The notes: generated by a model from the sequence alone, not told the origin. Shown: positions 12,422-25,544, counted from the stretch's first letter. The stretch is DNA of 64,000 bases from Neospora caninum Liverpool (GCF_000208865.1 NC_018397.1:930001-994000), one strand, 5' to 3'. Translations and numbers: made by a program.

Positions 12422-15400
12422 CTAGGTCTCGAGGTCGGGACAAGGCTTCTCTGCATCTGCCTCTGCACCACGACCCTCTTTGAGAAGGCGCTCCAAGCTG
12501 GGAGGCACATGCGCCCAGCGTTGGCAGGCCGCTCGAAGCTGCAGGAAAAAAGCACTCTCACATCATATCACGACGCCAACTGACAGCGCATCGACCGTTC
12601 AGCGGTTGCGATATACTGAGAGCGGCACTCGAAGCATCAATCTTGTTAAAAAAACAGGTGGATCAAACACTAATTCTCCGACAGCCCTGTGCCACGGCGC
12701 TTCCGCGCCTACACGGAGCCCCTTTCTCTTCGTTTTGTCAGGCGCAAAAGCTCCCAGCATTTGTTTACTGGCAGACTGCAGACGCGCCGCTTCCCTGCTT
12801 GTCGACGGCGCTCAGGCATGCGTCTGACGCGAGCGTCTTTGGTCTGCTACCGCGTGCGTTGATATGCGCGTGGCTTTCCGGAGGTGCCGTGTCAACCCAG
12901 GGCGGAAGGGGTAGAAAAGCTGAATTTCGGGCGGCGCGCAAAAACCGTCGTCGCTACGGCAGCGCGGTCCTTACCGACGCCACTTCCGCCGTGGAAAAAT
13001 GGTGGTATGTCAGGCAGACTTGTCTCTCCAGCTCTTCCTCAAGCTTTTGATCTGCATGCAAGAAACCGACAGCCCGCCGAACCTTTGGAGTGGACGCTCT
13101 CCCCTCTTATCCGCCGGAGAGGCGCGCAACAAAACACAGTTCCTGCCTGACGCTGTGAGGGCCGTTGTGCGTAAGATGTTCCCCTCTCAACTTCCTGATC
13201 CTTTCCTCGGTCCACCGCCTTTTTCTGACAAACCCCCCGTCATTCCCTCACTGGGTGTCTCACGGCAACGCTGCTGAACTGTCGTGAAGCGCCGCAAACG
13301 CATGCGCGTACCTTTCAAGCGCAAAACTGAAAGAGCCTTTACTGTCAGGCATACGCCTTGCGGAGTTAGATGGTGTGCGCGCTCCCGCACCTGCACAGAA
13401 GCCGAGAACGGTGCGGCGCCTTGATCCAGAGACCCCGCCCGAGCCAAAGCTGCCGAAGCAGGCGACGCATACCTCGGCGGATCAAATCGGGAGAGTCAGG
13501 AGAGGGCGTGCTTTCGTGCTCTCGTGTCTTGTTTCTTCTATGGCCTCCCGAGCCGCTTCTCCACCAAACCGAAAATTCCAAGTCACCTCACAAACGCATG
13601 CACCGCGCTTTGGCGAAGTCGCGAGGCAAGCGGTAGCTGCCGCTATCGAGGTGGTGGGGCCGGAATCGTACTGGGAGTCATACTCTCTGAGACAGGATTA
13701 TTTACAAGCTTTTTCTGGGGGAAAACTCGCGAGGCACACACGGCCCGTTCGACGGGACCACGCAAGAGAGACCACGCCCACACCAAGAGTGGAGAGAAGC
13801 GGTCACACCGCGTTCACTCGGGACGAGAAAGAGAGGCGATCCCCAGCGAATCAAGGTTGAAATTATGAAGACGCGCGTCTTGGCGGGCTCGTTCTCGTAG
13901 AGGGAGGCTCAGGGTCGGCTACGAAACTTCTCCACAACCCACCTGTTGAAGGACTGCCTCCAAGAGGTCGGTTTCGCCGCCGAGTCGCAACTTCACAAGA
14001 GCGTTTAGAACTGTAACTGCTTGGAGCGCCGTGAGCTGCACAGACACACACGGAGTGGGGACCGGGGCCTGTGGACGCCGTCCCGTAACACGACTGTCGA
14101 CAAGAAAAGGTGGAACGCGGCACTGGCGATCACCACGAGAGAGAGAGTGAACGCGAGCGGAAGAGCCACCGGTTCGAACAGAACCAAAATGTTGTCCTTG
14201 CCCAAAAGATGATCAACCGCCACGCCTTTCCAGACGACAACTGGCTCGGCGACACCAGCGCGAGTCGCCGCCTACACGGCGACGGCCAAAGGACCGAGGA
14301 TACGAACTGGAGTCGGGCTGTTTCTTCTGTATCTGGGCCGCATATCGAGAGAGCGCAGGTGAGCGGCCTATGCACGAAGCCATCCCTGCGACACCGCCAG
14401 GGCTGCTGGCTTCTCAGCCCTCCTCTTCGCGAATGAAGTGGATGCCGCTCTCTGAACACGCGAGGCTAAGCTGTTCACTTACTTTATTTGCGCGTGGCAC
14501 GATGGTCTCACACGTCAACACCGCAACCGCCGGCTGCAGGGTCGGACAGTGCAGCGCACACACATGCGACAAAGAAAACATGAGAACATCGAGCACGCCA
14601 GAGGCGCACTTTGGCGGCTCCTCCAGTTGCCGTCCTGCCCGCGGATACGCTGGCCTCGGCCACGGAAGCTTTGCATGCGTTTGCCGTCTGGGGCTGCGCG
14701 GCAGATGAGATATGGGGACATAGACCGCTGTCTGTGTCATGGTCTGGCCTTGGCACGGCCGACAGACGGGGCCATCTGCAGGCCTGCTGAAAGAGCGCAC
14801 CGGCACAGCGTAGAGCGATCTCAGCCGCGAGAAGGCATTCAGCACCAGGGTGAGTGACTGGAGGTTCATGGTCGGCAGGAGACGCGGGAGCGAAGAGGCA
14901 ATCTTTCCAAGAAGTTCTTTCCTGAGACAGACACACCGAAACGGGCGCACCAAGCCGCAGAACCACACTGACGACGCCTTCCAGCCACCGCAGGCATCTG
15001 CCTAACCCCGCACGCGCTGCAGGTGAGACGTCTCGCCTCGATGCGCGGAAAGGCCCTTTCGAGAATCGACGCTGTGAAACCGAGCCGCGTGGAACACGAC
15101 GTCGACGGACAGCATGTGGCAATCGAGTCTGCACTCTGCTCGAACTGACAACTGTGACGCCTTCAGAACAAAGACTTCACGGCACGCCCTGGACTTCTCG
15201 TTCGAGGCATCAAAAGACTCGCACCGCCTTCTCGCGGAAAGACGAACGCAGGCGGCCAGCGAACGTCGTGAACTGGCCTCACAGATCAAGTTGCTGTCCG
15301 TCAGTTCGGGACTCTGCGGGAGGAACGGGCTGAGTCTCCACGGGTTCGGCGGGAGCGTCGCGGCTCGCCGGACTCGGGGCCTTCGGCTGCTGCTGCAGAT

Positions 15401-18400
15401 TGAAGAGACGCGCAAGGCAGTTGAGGATCAGCGCGACGCCTGAAGGCCCGCGAAAACGCAAACGAGGACAAAACTACGCAACGAACGCGGCCTGACAGCA
15501 GGCTGCAGCCTCTTCCCTTCTTTCGTTTCACGCCTGGGGTGAAGCGGCTGACCGTTTTCGCGGACTCCCCTTGAGCGCTGCGGTGTCTGTACAGCGCAGG
15601 AACCTAGAGTGCATCCCCTGCGGCAACAGGAGCTTCTGCGTTTCCGGGGGCTTCAAACGTTTCCCGTTTTCTTTGTTAACTGCCTCTGCCGCAGTGGCGC
15701 ATGCGCGACGGACCCTCCGACACACCGCTGCGGCTTCCCGCGTCTGGGATTTCAAGAAGTCTGCCACAGCTGCTTCCGTGCTGAAAGGCGACTTGCCGAA
15801 ATTTTCAGGTTTCCATCCGCAACAAGGACTCAGCGCCTCGCTAGAGACTCTCGACCCTTTTGCGTGCTCCACACGACGCGGCGCACGGACCCGCTCCTTG
15901 CGTCGTGGTCCCCTAGGATACAGTCCAACGCTCTGACGTCTCTCTCGCTTCGTCGCTGTAGACTCTTTCGCCGCCTCTATAAAGCTGAGGTCGGGGCTCT
16001 CACAACCGGATGCAGGCGTTTCGCGCACTTACTCTGCTGATCGTTCGATTTGCATTCAGGCAGGAGCTCCGACAGGCGCTCGCCGGCCGCGAGAAACAGG
16101 CGCCTGTCCACAAACTGCTCGCGTACGCATGCGGACAGCGCCTACAGCATGCACAAACCGATCACAGACGCCCGTCGCGATGTTCCCCGTGTCCCCGCGT
16201 CGCCGGGTGTTGACAAAACCGTCTTCCCTGAGCTCGCCATGAGCACCAGGCGCAGAGAGCTCGCAACACACGAAAGAGTGTCCACTAGACGCGCGGTGCA
16301 CAACCATCCCGCAAGACCCGTGGCATGGAGCAGCCGCCGCCTGGCAGTTGGGCGTATCCAAAACCAAGACGCTGGATGAGGGGTGGAGCGTATGGACCTT
16401 TCCACGCGCAAAACCGTACAAGGTTTAATTATGTCCATCTGCGCATCTAAGTTGATACTCGGTTATATATTTTAGACGCTAACTTCCCAGCTAAACATCC
16501 CTTTTGTAGTTTGCAATGTATAGACGAGAGGGACGATATGATCCAACGCTTTTCGAGGCCGACGGTCAGCGCAGCTCGGGTCGGCAGGCTGCGGAGTGTC
16601 AGGCGAGGAAGGGCGCCGTCGGAAAGAGGCCCGAAGGCCCACCCGCAACGGACAGCTTGTCTCCAGCGTACCAACGAAAGCGGGAAAAGTTTGCAGCCGT
16701 CCATCACTTCACGTTTCTGCACACGCAGGCATCGAGAGGTCGCAGCATCGCACAAAGGGGACAGCTGTCTTCAGTTATCTGCCCCACCGTCCGGGAGGCG
16801 AAGCTACTTCTCTCGGAGACACAGAGTGTCCCTTGCGGTGTGCCTTGCAAGCGCGAGTCGCGGGTGACGACTTCCATGGCCGCCTCGAGACTTCGGATCA
16901 GCCTACGTTTACCCTACCTGGAGATGCTTGCTGACAGCCTCGAAAAGTTTCGCATCGAAGTAGTTCAAAGTGCTGTAGCTGTGAAGAATTCCTGCGTGTG
17001 TGTTTAAGGGAGACAGCAAGGAACAGGGAGAGCGATGAGGGGAGGGATAGGGAAACCAGGGATGTTGCACGCAACGGCATGGCTTCATCGGAGCTTGACC
17101 ATCCATTCGGCAATTTTTTTGAAGTTGTGAAGGCCCGACTCGCGCTGCGGTTCAGAGGAGACACCACCTTAGAAAAAGAGCCTCTCCCAGTACTCGACGC
17201 GTCAGCGGCAGCCCGTGAGACTCCAGAGGCGCCGCGATGAATCATGTGTCAGGCGGGCAACAAAGCAAGTGCCGAAAAGAGAGGAGGACCACCTGTCTTT
17301 CATTCTTGCTCGAGATGGGACGAGAGTCCGTCCGCGGCTCGCCCGTAAAGAGAAACGTTTCGCGATTCCAGGTGCGCCCGAAGCGGCCGCGTGTATTTGG
17401 AGCAAGACTCTTCCGCGGAAAATAGAGAACATAAGGGACTGGGAGTGAGCGACACGCATGCAGACGAGGCCTCCGTCCACAGTCGGCTCAGAGCAGAAAC
17501 GGTCTTGGCTATTTGAAACGCGCGTCCTACGACAGGACAGAGCCGAGTTAACCCATCAGAAATGCGGAATGAGCGCGACTCACCGGCACAAGCAAACGCG
17601 TCAGCCTCGTGTATGTGGCGACGGGCCAGCAACGAAAATTTGCGAAGAAGGCTCGGGTGGTAGTACTTCACCTTCGCCATGCCGACGACTAGGCGTCCGA
17701 TATCGCGAACAGACAACGACGCGCTTATTGCCTCTGCCTGACACGAATGCAAAGCGCACGAAGTGCACAGCTGAGCGGAGAGGGGCGTGGACGCCCAAAT
17801 ATACAGAGGCGCGCGAAGCCGCAGAATCGCCGGGCGACTCTGGAGGCCGCAAAGAACCCGCATCCCTGCGGGATGCGGGGGTGATCACCAACACGCAGAT
17901 TCCGTGTCAAGAGAAACAGCACTTTCCCCCCAAAAGCAAAACCGACTGGCGACTCTGCAGTGCTTCAGATAGCGCACTCGCGATGGCGATGACCGAAGGA
18001 ATGCATTGAGAATGAAGGATGCGGCAGAGCTTTTGCTTCTTTGAGAACCCCCGTAAGATCGACGTGCGCTACGCACAAAGTCGGCCACAGCGTCTCCAGG
18101 GTTCCATTTCTCCGTTCTTTCGCTTACTCTACACAACAGCTTATTCCAAGTCGTTACATCGTACGGCCCGCGCTCAGCCACTTCCTCAAGCACGGTGCAC
18201 AGGCGGCCTCGACTCATCCTGCAGCCAGCAGTGCACACGCCACCGAGAGGCGGCTCCCATCCGAAAGGCATGACCCAGTGAAGAGTAAACCGTTTTAGAT
18301 CACAGGAATAAAAAGGATGTCTAGGTGATTGAAGACGATGAAGGGCACATAGAGAACGAAAATGCCCAGCAGAGCCTAGACTGATACGGGCAGCCGCTGC

Positions 18401-19163
18401 AAGCGTTTTTTTCTGGTCGCATGGATGTGATACTATATCCATATACACTCTTCAAAGCTAGACAACACCCTACCCATGTACCAACCACCGAGTAGGCCCT
18501 CGCGAGCAGCAAACACACATGATGGCCTCCAGGCATTCCTAAAGAAAACTAGGCAAGAGACGCGACGAGTGTAAGGGTGTGAATGCGGCCCGTTCCGTGC
18601 ACATTTTCGCTGAAACAGGCTTCAGCCAGGTGGGGCAAACGCCAGAACACGGGAGAGCATGTGAGAAAGTGAGAGGCCTTGCAGTCTGCCTCGCCCACAG
18701 ACGCGCCTCCGGTCTCACCAGGGAATCCCTGCGAGTGTCTCGTACGAGACGGCGCCGGGCGGCGCAGCATCCACGACGACTCGGTCGCCTCTTCGACTGT
18801 CGAGAGACACCGGCGCGGAGTCTGATCCGCTAACAGGGGTCGCTGAACCTTTCTCGTCTCCGCATTCCGCACTCGTGAACGAAGGCGATCTCGAGACGCG
18901 CGTGGCAAAGCTGCGCCGGAGCGCCTGTACCGCGGTGAGACGCGAAAGCGACGACACCCCTGCACTGCTCGAACCCAGCTCAGGTCCAGCACAGAGAGGC
19001 GATTCGCGGCAGGAAACGAGCCATCGCTTTCCATCAGGGAGACTGGAAAACCCCCTTCGAATGACATGTGAAGCAAACAGATCTCGGCACTGGGGCGTGC
19101 ATGCAACAGTCCGCGGTGGGTGCGCCTTGAACGGCAGTCGCGTGCTGCATACCTCCGAGGTAC
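12422..19163 (-). CDS. HPR/RAP (FASTK-like) helical-repeat protein, probably mitochondrial; 5' end unresolved
   Basis: Short helical exons typical of the apicomplexan heptatricopeptide/RAP protein families, which are mostly organellar RNA-binding proteins. Exons supported on the minus strand: 19163-18719, 18218-18128, 17737-17584, 16991-16918, 16141-16033, 15439-15283, 14921-14801, 14035-13943 and 12538-12422 (stop TAG). All junctions used are GT-AG and phase-consistent. Typical segments are RDIGRLVVGMAKVKYYHPSL, FACAGILHSYSTLNYFDAKL (spanning a splice), GVALILNCLARLFNLQ, NLQSLTLVLNAFSRLR and LQAVTVLNALVKLRLG. The first listed exon carries an Arg/Ser-rich, acid-poor stretch (SHVIRRGFSSLPDGKRW) that could be a targeting presequence. 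No ATG lies in frame upstream within that exon, so a 5' exon above 19163 is needed, or the start is the ATG at 18217. Extra exons between 14801 and 12538 are possible. No C-terminal RAP domain was recognised. The family call is inference from motif style. Confidence 0.72.
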
Positions 19164-22100
19164 CTGGGGACGGAAAAGGGAGACAAGGGAACGGTCTTTG
19201 AGCAACGGGAAGAAATCGTTCCGGTCTCGTCCTAAACAAGAATACCGCCCCTACAAATGCCGTTTGTGTCCATAGCGAGTTTCATCTCTTCAGCAGCTCT
19301 GTTCAACTCCTTTCCCTGTGTGGCTGCAACACCTCACACAGTGTCTCCTTGATGCCCTAATGCGGGTGAGAACTCCCGTAAGGGTCGGAAGTTTCCCCAC
19401 GGTAATGAAGCGGGGGCGGAAACCACCGCAGGACTGTGAAAAAGGAAACGTACACGAGGGCGTCTCAGCAGGACGCTGTGCGAGTGTCTTTAGCGGTTTG
19501 GTCGGTCTCTGTCGTGGACGGTCGCGGAAGACGGGCGTGGCGGACGCGCATCGATTCCCAGACACAGAAATCCCGCCCGTCACGCGCGATGGCAGCGAGG
19601 AGGTCCAAGCAGTAGCATTCGGGGTTTCTCCAGGACTTTGCTTCTGCTGTCTTGAACAACTTGCCAAAGAAAACCGAGCCGGCGCCCGAAGGCTGCTTTC
19701 CTGGTGCTCCGCAGGCTCTCGGGAGCACCGACAGGTGGTGTCTGGATTTCTCGGAGCCCTGAAAAAGTCAAAGGTGACCACGGCATCTTGCAAAAGAAAC
19801 TGAATCTCTGCAGCGAGCCTTCGTCGGGCGCTGCCGCGCACCGTGAAGATGCAAGGCGCGCCTGCTCTCCAGCCGTCCATGGCTGAAGGGGCACTTGGCA
19901 GTAAGTTTCGGAATCCTAGGTTTCCCTGGAAACTCAGGCACGAAAAGCCCCCCTCCTTCGGCAAGGAAACAGAACGCGTCGGAAAACAGCCCGCGGATCT
20001 CTACCTCGTGGTGGCTGCGCCCGCGGGCTTGCCGCGACAAACGCGGATGTCTATGGCCTGTTGACCTTGGATGTCACCACTTTCGGGGTCTACAGAGTGA
20101 TTTGAGGCGGGGGATGCCTTCAAAGTGGAATGGAATGCAACTCAGGACGCAAGGAGCAACAAAAATTTATGGCACAATCGAGGAATGGGCCCTCACGGGG
20201 GTTTTGTGGTTGGCAAACGATTCCGGGTGTATCTACACACGAACGCTGCAACTTTTGCCGAGGCGTGTGAGCATGCGCTCGGCATGCACTGCGAACACCG
20301 TGTTCGGCCCTCGACTCTCCAACTGGTTCAAATCAAGACAAAAACGCTACCAAGTGAAAAAAGACACACCTCGACGCCTCATTGATCGTGTTTGTTCCGG
20401 TCCTCTCTGTGTGAACAGCGCAATAGCGTTACTGCGCTCGGACGCGTGGTCGAAAGGTGCTGCATGCGCAGGCCGATTCCCTCCAGTTTCGCTGCGGAAA
20501 GAATAGAGATGAAGTCGACAGTCATAGCGAAACTGGCGAAATCAAGCTTTATGGGGCCATTGTCATCCTGTGAGTCTGGCAAGAGAGTCATTCTTTTGCC
20601 AGAAGCCTCTTCCCGCGGGTCAAAGTTCGGGAGGCTCGAGGCTCCGACGCGTTTGGCCATGTCACCGGCGCGGAAAACCAGGACTAAAAATCCGCTTCTC
20701 GCCAAGTGTGCGGGAATTATTTATGCGTTTCGAACTATTCCCTCCTACCTCAGCGGGAGGCGTTACCCAGGCATGGCTCAAGGATCAAGGAGCCGCCAGT
20801 GAGCCAGGAGGATCCAAAATCCTGGACAGTACCACGTGCCGCCACTGAGCACAGCACAGCAGCTGGTCATCGTTTGCTTCTAACGTTTGAGACACCTTAT
20901 TGCTACATTATTTCCGACATGCGAAAGTGATGATGCACCAGTGTCGATCAGGCTTGAGGTGTCTCGATGTGTACACCGAGTCAACCGCATCTGTCTAACG
21001 TAAGAAATGCTCCTCTTTGAAATCCTCGCTGTTTCGCTGTCATTCGGGCTTCACACTGGCAACAAGTCGAGACCGATGGCCCGTGTTTGCACTGGGGATG
21101 TCATCCTTACCCCTCTGGATCGTGATTCGCAAGAAGCCCAGCTGCCTTCAGTGTGTAGACGTGTGTACCACTTCCCCCTGTCGAACCACAAAATCTCACA
21201 GCCTTGACGACTGCACGCGTGGGGGCACTCTTGACATGAAGAATCGGTGTCCAGATCTTAAACTGCTGCCACACCCCGTACGTGGCCACGGCCCGACGCT
21301 GGATTTTGAAAACGCGTCGAATGCTGTGCAGACACGTTCGCACATGGCCACCTCCGGACTGGTTGCCGCTTGAGGCAGCGCCAAGAACCGGAAAAATTCT
21401 TTAACGGGGCAAAGTTTCGTTTAATGCAGCCCACGGAACAGTTTGCGCAATGGATCACCGGCGAGAAACGACGCACCACTAGCTAAATGTCGAATGTCCG
21501 TAGGCACGGCAGCTACGGAAGCTGTGTGTGGCCGCGCGTTTGCTTGTGTTGGATAACCACTGGTTCCTTGGACATCGGAATCGATGATTTGCAGATGGCT
21601 GCACTAGATACGACGCCGCGAATACCTTGAGGAATGAAGCATCGAGCGGGGCACTTCAGATGCTCTGATAGGCGATAACACAACACTTTGTCGCCACTCG
21701 CCGCTCCTCCAGCTGGCTACTCGAAACCCCTTCTCTTTCGCACGTGATGCAACTGCCGAGTACTGTGCGTGGTCCGAGTCACTGCATGACTGCTGATATG
21801 TTTGTTTGGCGAGTCTTCCTCCTCGTTGTGGCGAGGCCATGCCGGATTCGGACGCTCCTGAATCCCACCGAGGAGGATTTGAAAAACCCCGTCGTGACAG
21901 CCCGGAAAGAACAGTTTCGTCTCCAGGGACGCCTGCAGTATACCGCGAGAACTGCGAACAAAACTCGCGCGTATGCTCTTCAGCAGCCATCGACCAGGGA
22001 GGTCGCTCTCAGCGCACGCAAGTCGGCTGAACGCCGGACCAAAACTCGTGGTAATCTCGTTTAGGAGTTGGCCCGGAGCGAGCGTGTTCGCGTCCCGTCA

Positions 22101-23129
22101 GGGTCTGGCATCCGGCCGTCGGTTTCCCAATTGGTGCTGCGTCTCCCGAGTGGATGTGGAAGAAGTGAAGCATTCAAGCAGCATTCAAGGGAGCTTGCGG
22201 GCTCCGTCACTGCACGAGTTACAGAGACAAACTGAAAAAATCGTGTTCGACCGAGTCGTGGCACCGAAATGCGGACAAGGACGCACCGCGGAACAGGAAC
22301 CAACGGAAGCTTCGCGAATTTCACCACCGGCCAGCTCCGCTCACTCCCGACCGTACAAACGCCTGCCTGTCTTCCCCCTGGCATTACACCATGCAGACCC
22401 CTGGTGGAAGTGAACGTGGCTCACCCAGACTGCGGGGCTTTTTGCGTGGTGCACTGGCCACGGCACGTGAAGCTGTGAGCGCCCACAGCCTGCTTGCAAG
22501 CGATCGAAAATCCTTCGCCAGAACGACAGCCACAAAAAAGGCCGTTTCCGCCGGTGTTTCAGCCCAGACTCGTCAACCAAGCCGTGCGCACAGGCCGGTT
22601 CCCAACCGAAGGCATGCCAGACCAAGCTGGCGAAGCGAAACAGAAGACGTGTACGTACAGTCCCCCCTCGCACACTCTCTCGGCGCGCGGGAACGGAAAG
22701 CTTCACCCGAAAGGCTTGTCGGGAACCCACCGCTGCGGCTGATCTCTCAGTCTCCCGCGGTCGGTTCGTTTTCAGCCACGTACTCTTGAAACACTAGTCC
22801 TACCCGCCATTGTTTCTACGCACGAATACCCGACTGTCTGTGCGGCTTTTTCGTACTGGTCAAGGACGAGTGAACATCCTCGTCGGCCTGCTGGAAGTCT
22901 CCCGTGTCGACACCATCGTTGATCTCTTCGCTGTCTCTTTCACTCGCGCACGCGCGATCCCAGGTCTCCCCGTTTCAAAAGCAAACCAGAAAAGAGAGGG
23001 AGGACCCTCCGTAAATTTCCTCTCTATACCTTCATTTCTGACCTGGCCGGGTCGCTTGTCCCCAGCGACGTCAACGCGGTCTTCATTTGGTTGGCGCACA
23101 CCACGAAAAACTGCCTTCAATCTGTGTCT
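19164..23129. other. Intergenic stretch without a supported gene
   Basis: Nearly 4 kb lies between the helical-repeat gene and the transporter gene, both on the minus strand. A 225-codon minus-strand ORF at 19290-19964 could hold the missing first exon of the helical-repeat gene, for example from the MDGWRAG methionine. However, no donor in the required phase was found. Elsewhere the ORFs are short and lack motif, splice or composition support. The part next to 23130 probably holds the transporter's 3' untranslated region. Confidence 0.5.
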
Positions 23130-25544
23130 TTATCCTCGGCCCGTACTCCTTCCCCGCTGGTGTTGATCAGCTGCGAGCGGGTACTGGTTCCCCACACCGG
23201 TGGAAGAGCCCATTTCTCTTGTCCAGTACACGCCGGAGTCTCCGTCTTCGCCTCGGTACGCAGAGAGAAGTTCTTGGCCTCCCCTTCCACTCGGTCGCGA
23301 GGACGACGAAGGCCAACCTGAGGAGTCCAAGATGACGCCGTCTGCCTCTCCCACTCCAGTCGCGGTCGTCCCCGAGACGCATTCTCGTCCGCGAGCGGAG
23401 AGGAAGCGCGGATCGCCCACTCCGGCTCGTCCTTCAGTCCGTCCAAGTCTCGACGCCGGCGGCTCCAGGATGAGGAGTGGGCCGATGAAGGCTTCGATGA
23501 GTCCGTGGACGAGGTAGATTCCCGAGACGCAGAGGAGCGCGGCGAAGAAGTTCGCCGCAGGGAAGGCCGTGAAAATGAGGTTGATGCATGCAATCACCAA
23601 GGCATCGGTCACAGTCACGAACGTTCCGACAAAGCCGAAGACTTTGCATGCGACTTGCTGGGAAGAGACGAGACCCTGGAGCAGGGTGGCGAAGCCGATT
23701 TTCGGTGCAGTGGAGAAAAGGAAGAAGGAGAACGCCGACAGGAAGACGAGGGCTGCGCACACCCACGCGGGAGCGAGGTGGTGGAGGAACAGAAAATGTG
23801 AGAGAGGAAGAAGCGCCACCGACAGGGACGACGCGAGCACGCACCAAAAGAGGCGGCAGTACGCCGAGTCCCGGCTGTACGAGGCAGGCGGAACCCACTT
23901 TCTGTTCATGTAGAACCCCGCAAGACACCCGCCGATCTTGCCGACCGCGATGATGGCGACTGCCCAGAGATTCGCGTACGCGCGGTTGGGAGAGCCGTCC
24001 AGAGGCAACTCCGTCGTCGAGAACGCAAAGTCGAGGGGCAAAGAGAAAAGCGAGAGCGGCCAGCTGGCCAGAGAAGAGAAGGACGCGACAGAAAGGGCTT
24101 CCGCAGACGGGAAGTAGAAGGCGGAGGAGGACGGAGACAGGACCGAGGCAGAGACAGTGGAACTCCCGTTCACGTTGAATTCATCCGACAGGCCGTGCCC
24201 GAAAACGGGAGTCGAAGTCGGGGCGCGAATCGCCGCCTCGTGGGGCACCGGTCCGCCAGCATGCAGCATGGCGAAGGTTGTCGCGTAGCACCGCAGAGCG
24301 AGTTCGGGAATCACGACCGAGACCATGGAGTCCTCCAGCGCGGTTTCGAAGGCGAGAAACACGAGGCGCCAGCCTAACTCTCTTTCCTTCAGAACAATCA
24401 AGAAGCCGTCTCGAACGTCCTCCAGACGGCTGACCGTCTCCTGGAAAAGGGACAGGGTATGGGCGCTAGAGAGATCTGTCTGCGTTTCACTTGTTTCACT
24501 ATAGTTGTCGACTGTATCCAGAAGGCCGTTTTCCCGACTGGCAACTCCGCCTTCTTGCCGCCGTCGCCCGGAACCCGCTTGGCCCGCGCTGCCCTCGTAG
24601 CAGCTTTCGTCGCTGCTCCCGCCCTCACCGTAGGAAAGGTGCGCCGCGTTTCTGCGGGGCAAGCCGAAAAGGTAACAGCCGAGAGAGACTGCCGACAAGA
24701 CGCAAAAGACGAAGCTCATACTGGAGACGAGAGAGAAGACACCGGGGTCCTGACCCAGGTACGGCAGCCACGGTTCCGGGAGCAGGTGGCCCAGGTGCTG
24801 CGACAGTACGTACACTCCAAAGGCAATGGGGGGCGTGAAAAGAATGAAGGAGAGGTCAAACACCACCTGGTGGCACCCATTTAGCTTGTTCCTCAAGCTG
24901 TCGTCAATGGGGAGGCTGTACTGTGCACTCAGTGTGTCGAGTCCCCCGCAGTCGATGTCGACAACATTGGCAAACGCGACTTGCACGCCGTCACAAAACA
25001 TAAGGACTACGAGACAGACGAGAAACAGGTCAGGGCGGTCCAAGTCGTTCTTGAAAAAAATCCACGCGGCCGGAACTGCGGCGCTCCAAATCAGAAGACG
25101 CGTAACCGTTGTCGTCGCTAGGAGCCGTCGAATGCTTGCACGTTCGGCCACGGCTCCTGCAAGTGGAGACACCAAGACAAGGGCCAGGTTGAACGCAGAC
25201 CGCGTGATTCCCACCGCATTGTCACTTCCCACAATCGATATCATCAACGTTCCAAACATGGACCACCACACTGCAGCCTTCGTCACATTGGCCAGCTGGC
25301 CGAACAAATAGCTCCGGCATATTTTCTGCGACGCTCTCGCTGCTTCGTCTGCAGGATTCTGTGAGGGCCCCGCGCTGCCCAATAGGGGCGGAACAGTCTC
25401 CATTAGGCCCCGTGGAGGTGGGAAGTGTGCGTCTGACGCGCATGTTGAAGGATACGTCGCCGACTGTGCAAAGGGATTTGAGGAAGACAACAGGGCCGCA
25501 TTCGCAGTCTCGTCCCTAAACGTGTTCAAGGCGGCTGCTGGCAT
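23130..25544 (-). CDS. Multi-pass membrane transporter, major facilitator superfamily type
   Basis: Single-exon ORF of 804 residues with an ATG at 25544. The first ~85 residues are polar. About six hydrophobic spans follow (residues ~88-300), including SAFNLALVLVSPLAGAVAE followed by a basic loop ERASIRRLL. That matches the MFS loop 2-3 pattern (Gly, acidic, basic cluster). Residues ~300-390 form a polar, Ser/Gly/Glu-rich central loop. A second half follows with FLAFETALEDSMVSVVIPEL, AVAIIAVGKIGGCLAGFYM, SSLSVALLPLSHFLFL and ALLCVSGIYLVHGLIEAFIG, then a ~90-residue polar tail. The layout of six spans, loop and further spans, with an insert between the first two spans of the second half, fits MFS carriers enlarged in coccidia. 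Substrate cannot be told; neighbours give no hint. No intron is seen, unlike most genes here. Confidence in an integral membrane transporter is high, in the superfamily moderate. Confidence 0.85.
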   Translation of the reverse strand: MPAAALNTFRDETANAALLSSSNPFAQSATYPSTCASDAHFPPPRGLMETVPPLLGSAGPSQNPADEAARASQKICRSYLFGQLANVTKAAVWWSMFGTLMISIVGSDNAVGITRSAFNLALVLVSPLAGAVAERASIRRLLATTTVTRLLIWSAAVPAAWIFFKNDLDRPDLFLVCLVVLMFCDGVQVAFANVVDIDCGGLDTLSAQYSLPIDDSLRNKLNGCHQVVFDLSFILFTPPIAFGVYVLSQHLGHLLPEPWLPYLGQDPGVFSLVSSMSFVFCVLSAVSLGCYLFGLPRRNAAHLSYGEGGSSDESCYEGSAGQAGSGRRRQEGGVASRENGLLDTVDNYSETSETQTDLSSAHTLSLFQETVSRLEDVRDGFLIVLKERELGWRLVFLAFETALEDSMVSVVIPELALRCYATTFAMLHAGGPVPHEAAIRAPTSTPVFGHGLSDEFNVNGSSTVSASVLSPSSSAFYFPSAEALSVASFSSLASWPLSLFSLPLDFAFSTTELPLDGSPNRAYANLWAVAIIAVGKIGGCLAGFYMNRKWVPPASYSRDSAYCRLFWCVLASSLSVALLPLSHFLFLHHLAPAWVCAALVFLSAFSFFLFSTAPKIGFATLLQGLVSSQQVACKVFGFVGTFVTVTDALVIACINLIFTAFPAANFFAALLCVSGIYLVHGLIEAFIGPLLILEPPASRLGRTEGRAGVGDPRFLSARGRECVSGTTATGVGEADGVILDSSGWPSSSSRPSGRGGQELLSAYRGEDGDSGVYWTREMGSSTGVGNQYPLAADQHQRGRSTGRG

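Noticed and set aside
19290..19964. 225-codon minus-strand ORF as first exon of the helical-repeat gene
   Set aside because: No donor in the phase needed to join the 19163 acceptor was found, and the sequence has no helical-repeat character.
20379..20705. 108-codon minus-strand ORF with moderately balanced composition
   Set aside because: No recognisable motif, no flanking exons, and isolated in a 4-kb gene-poor stretch.
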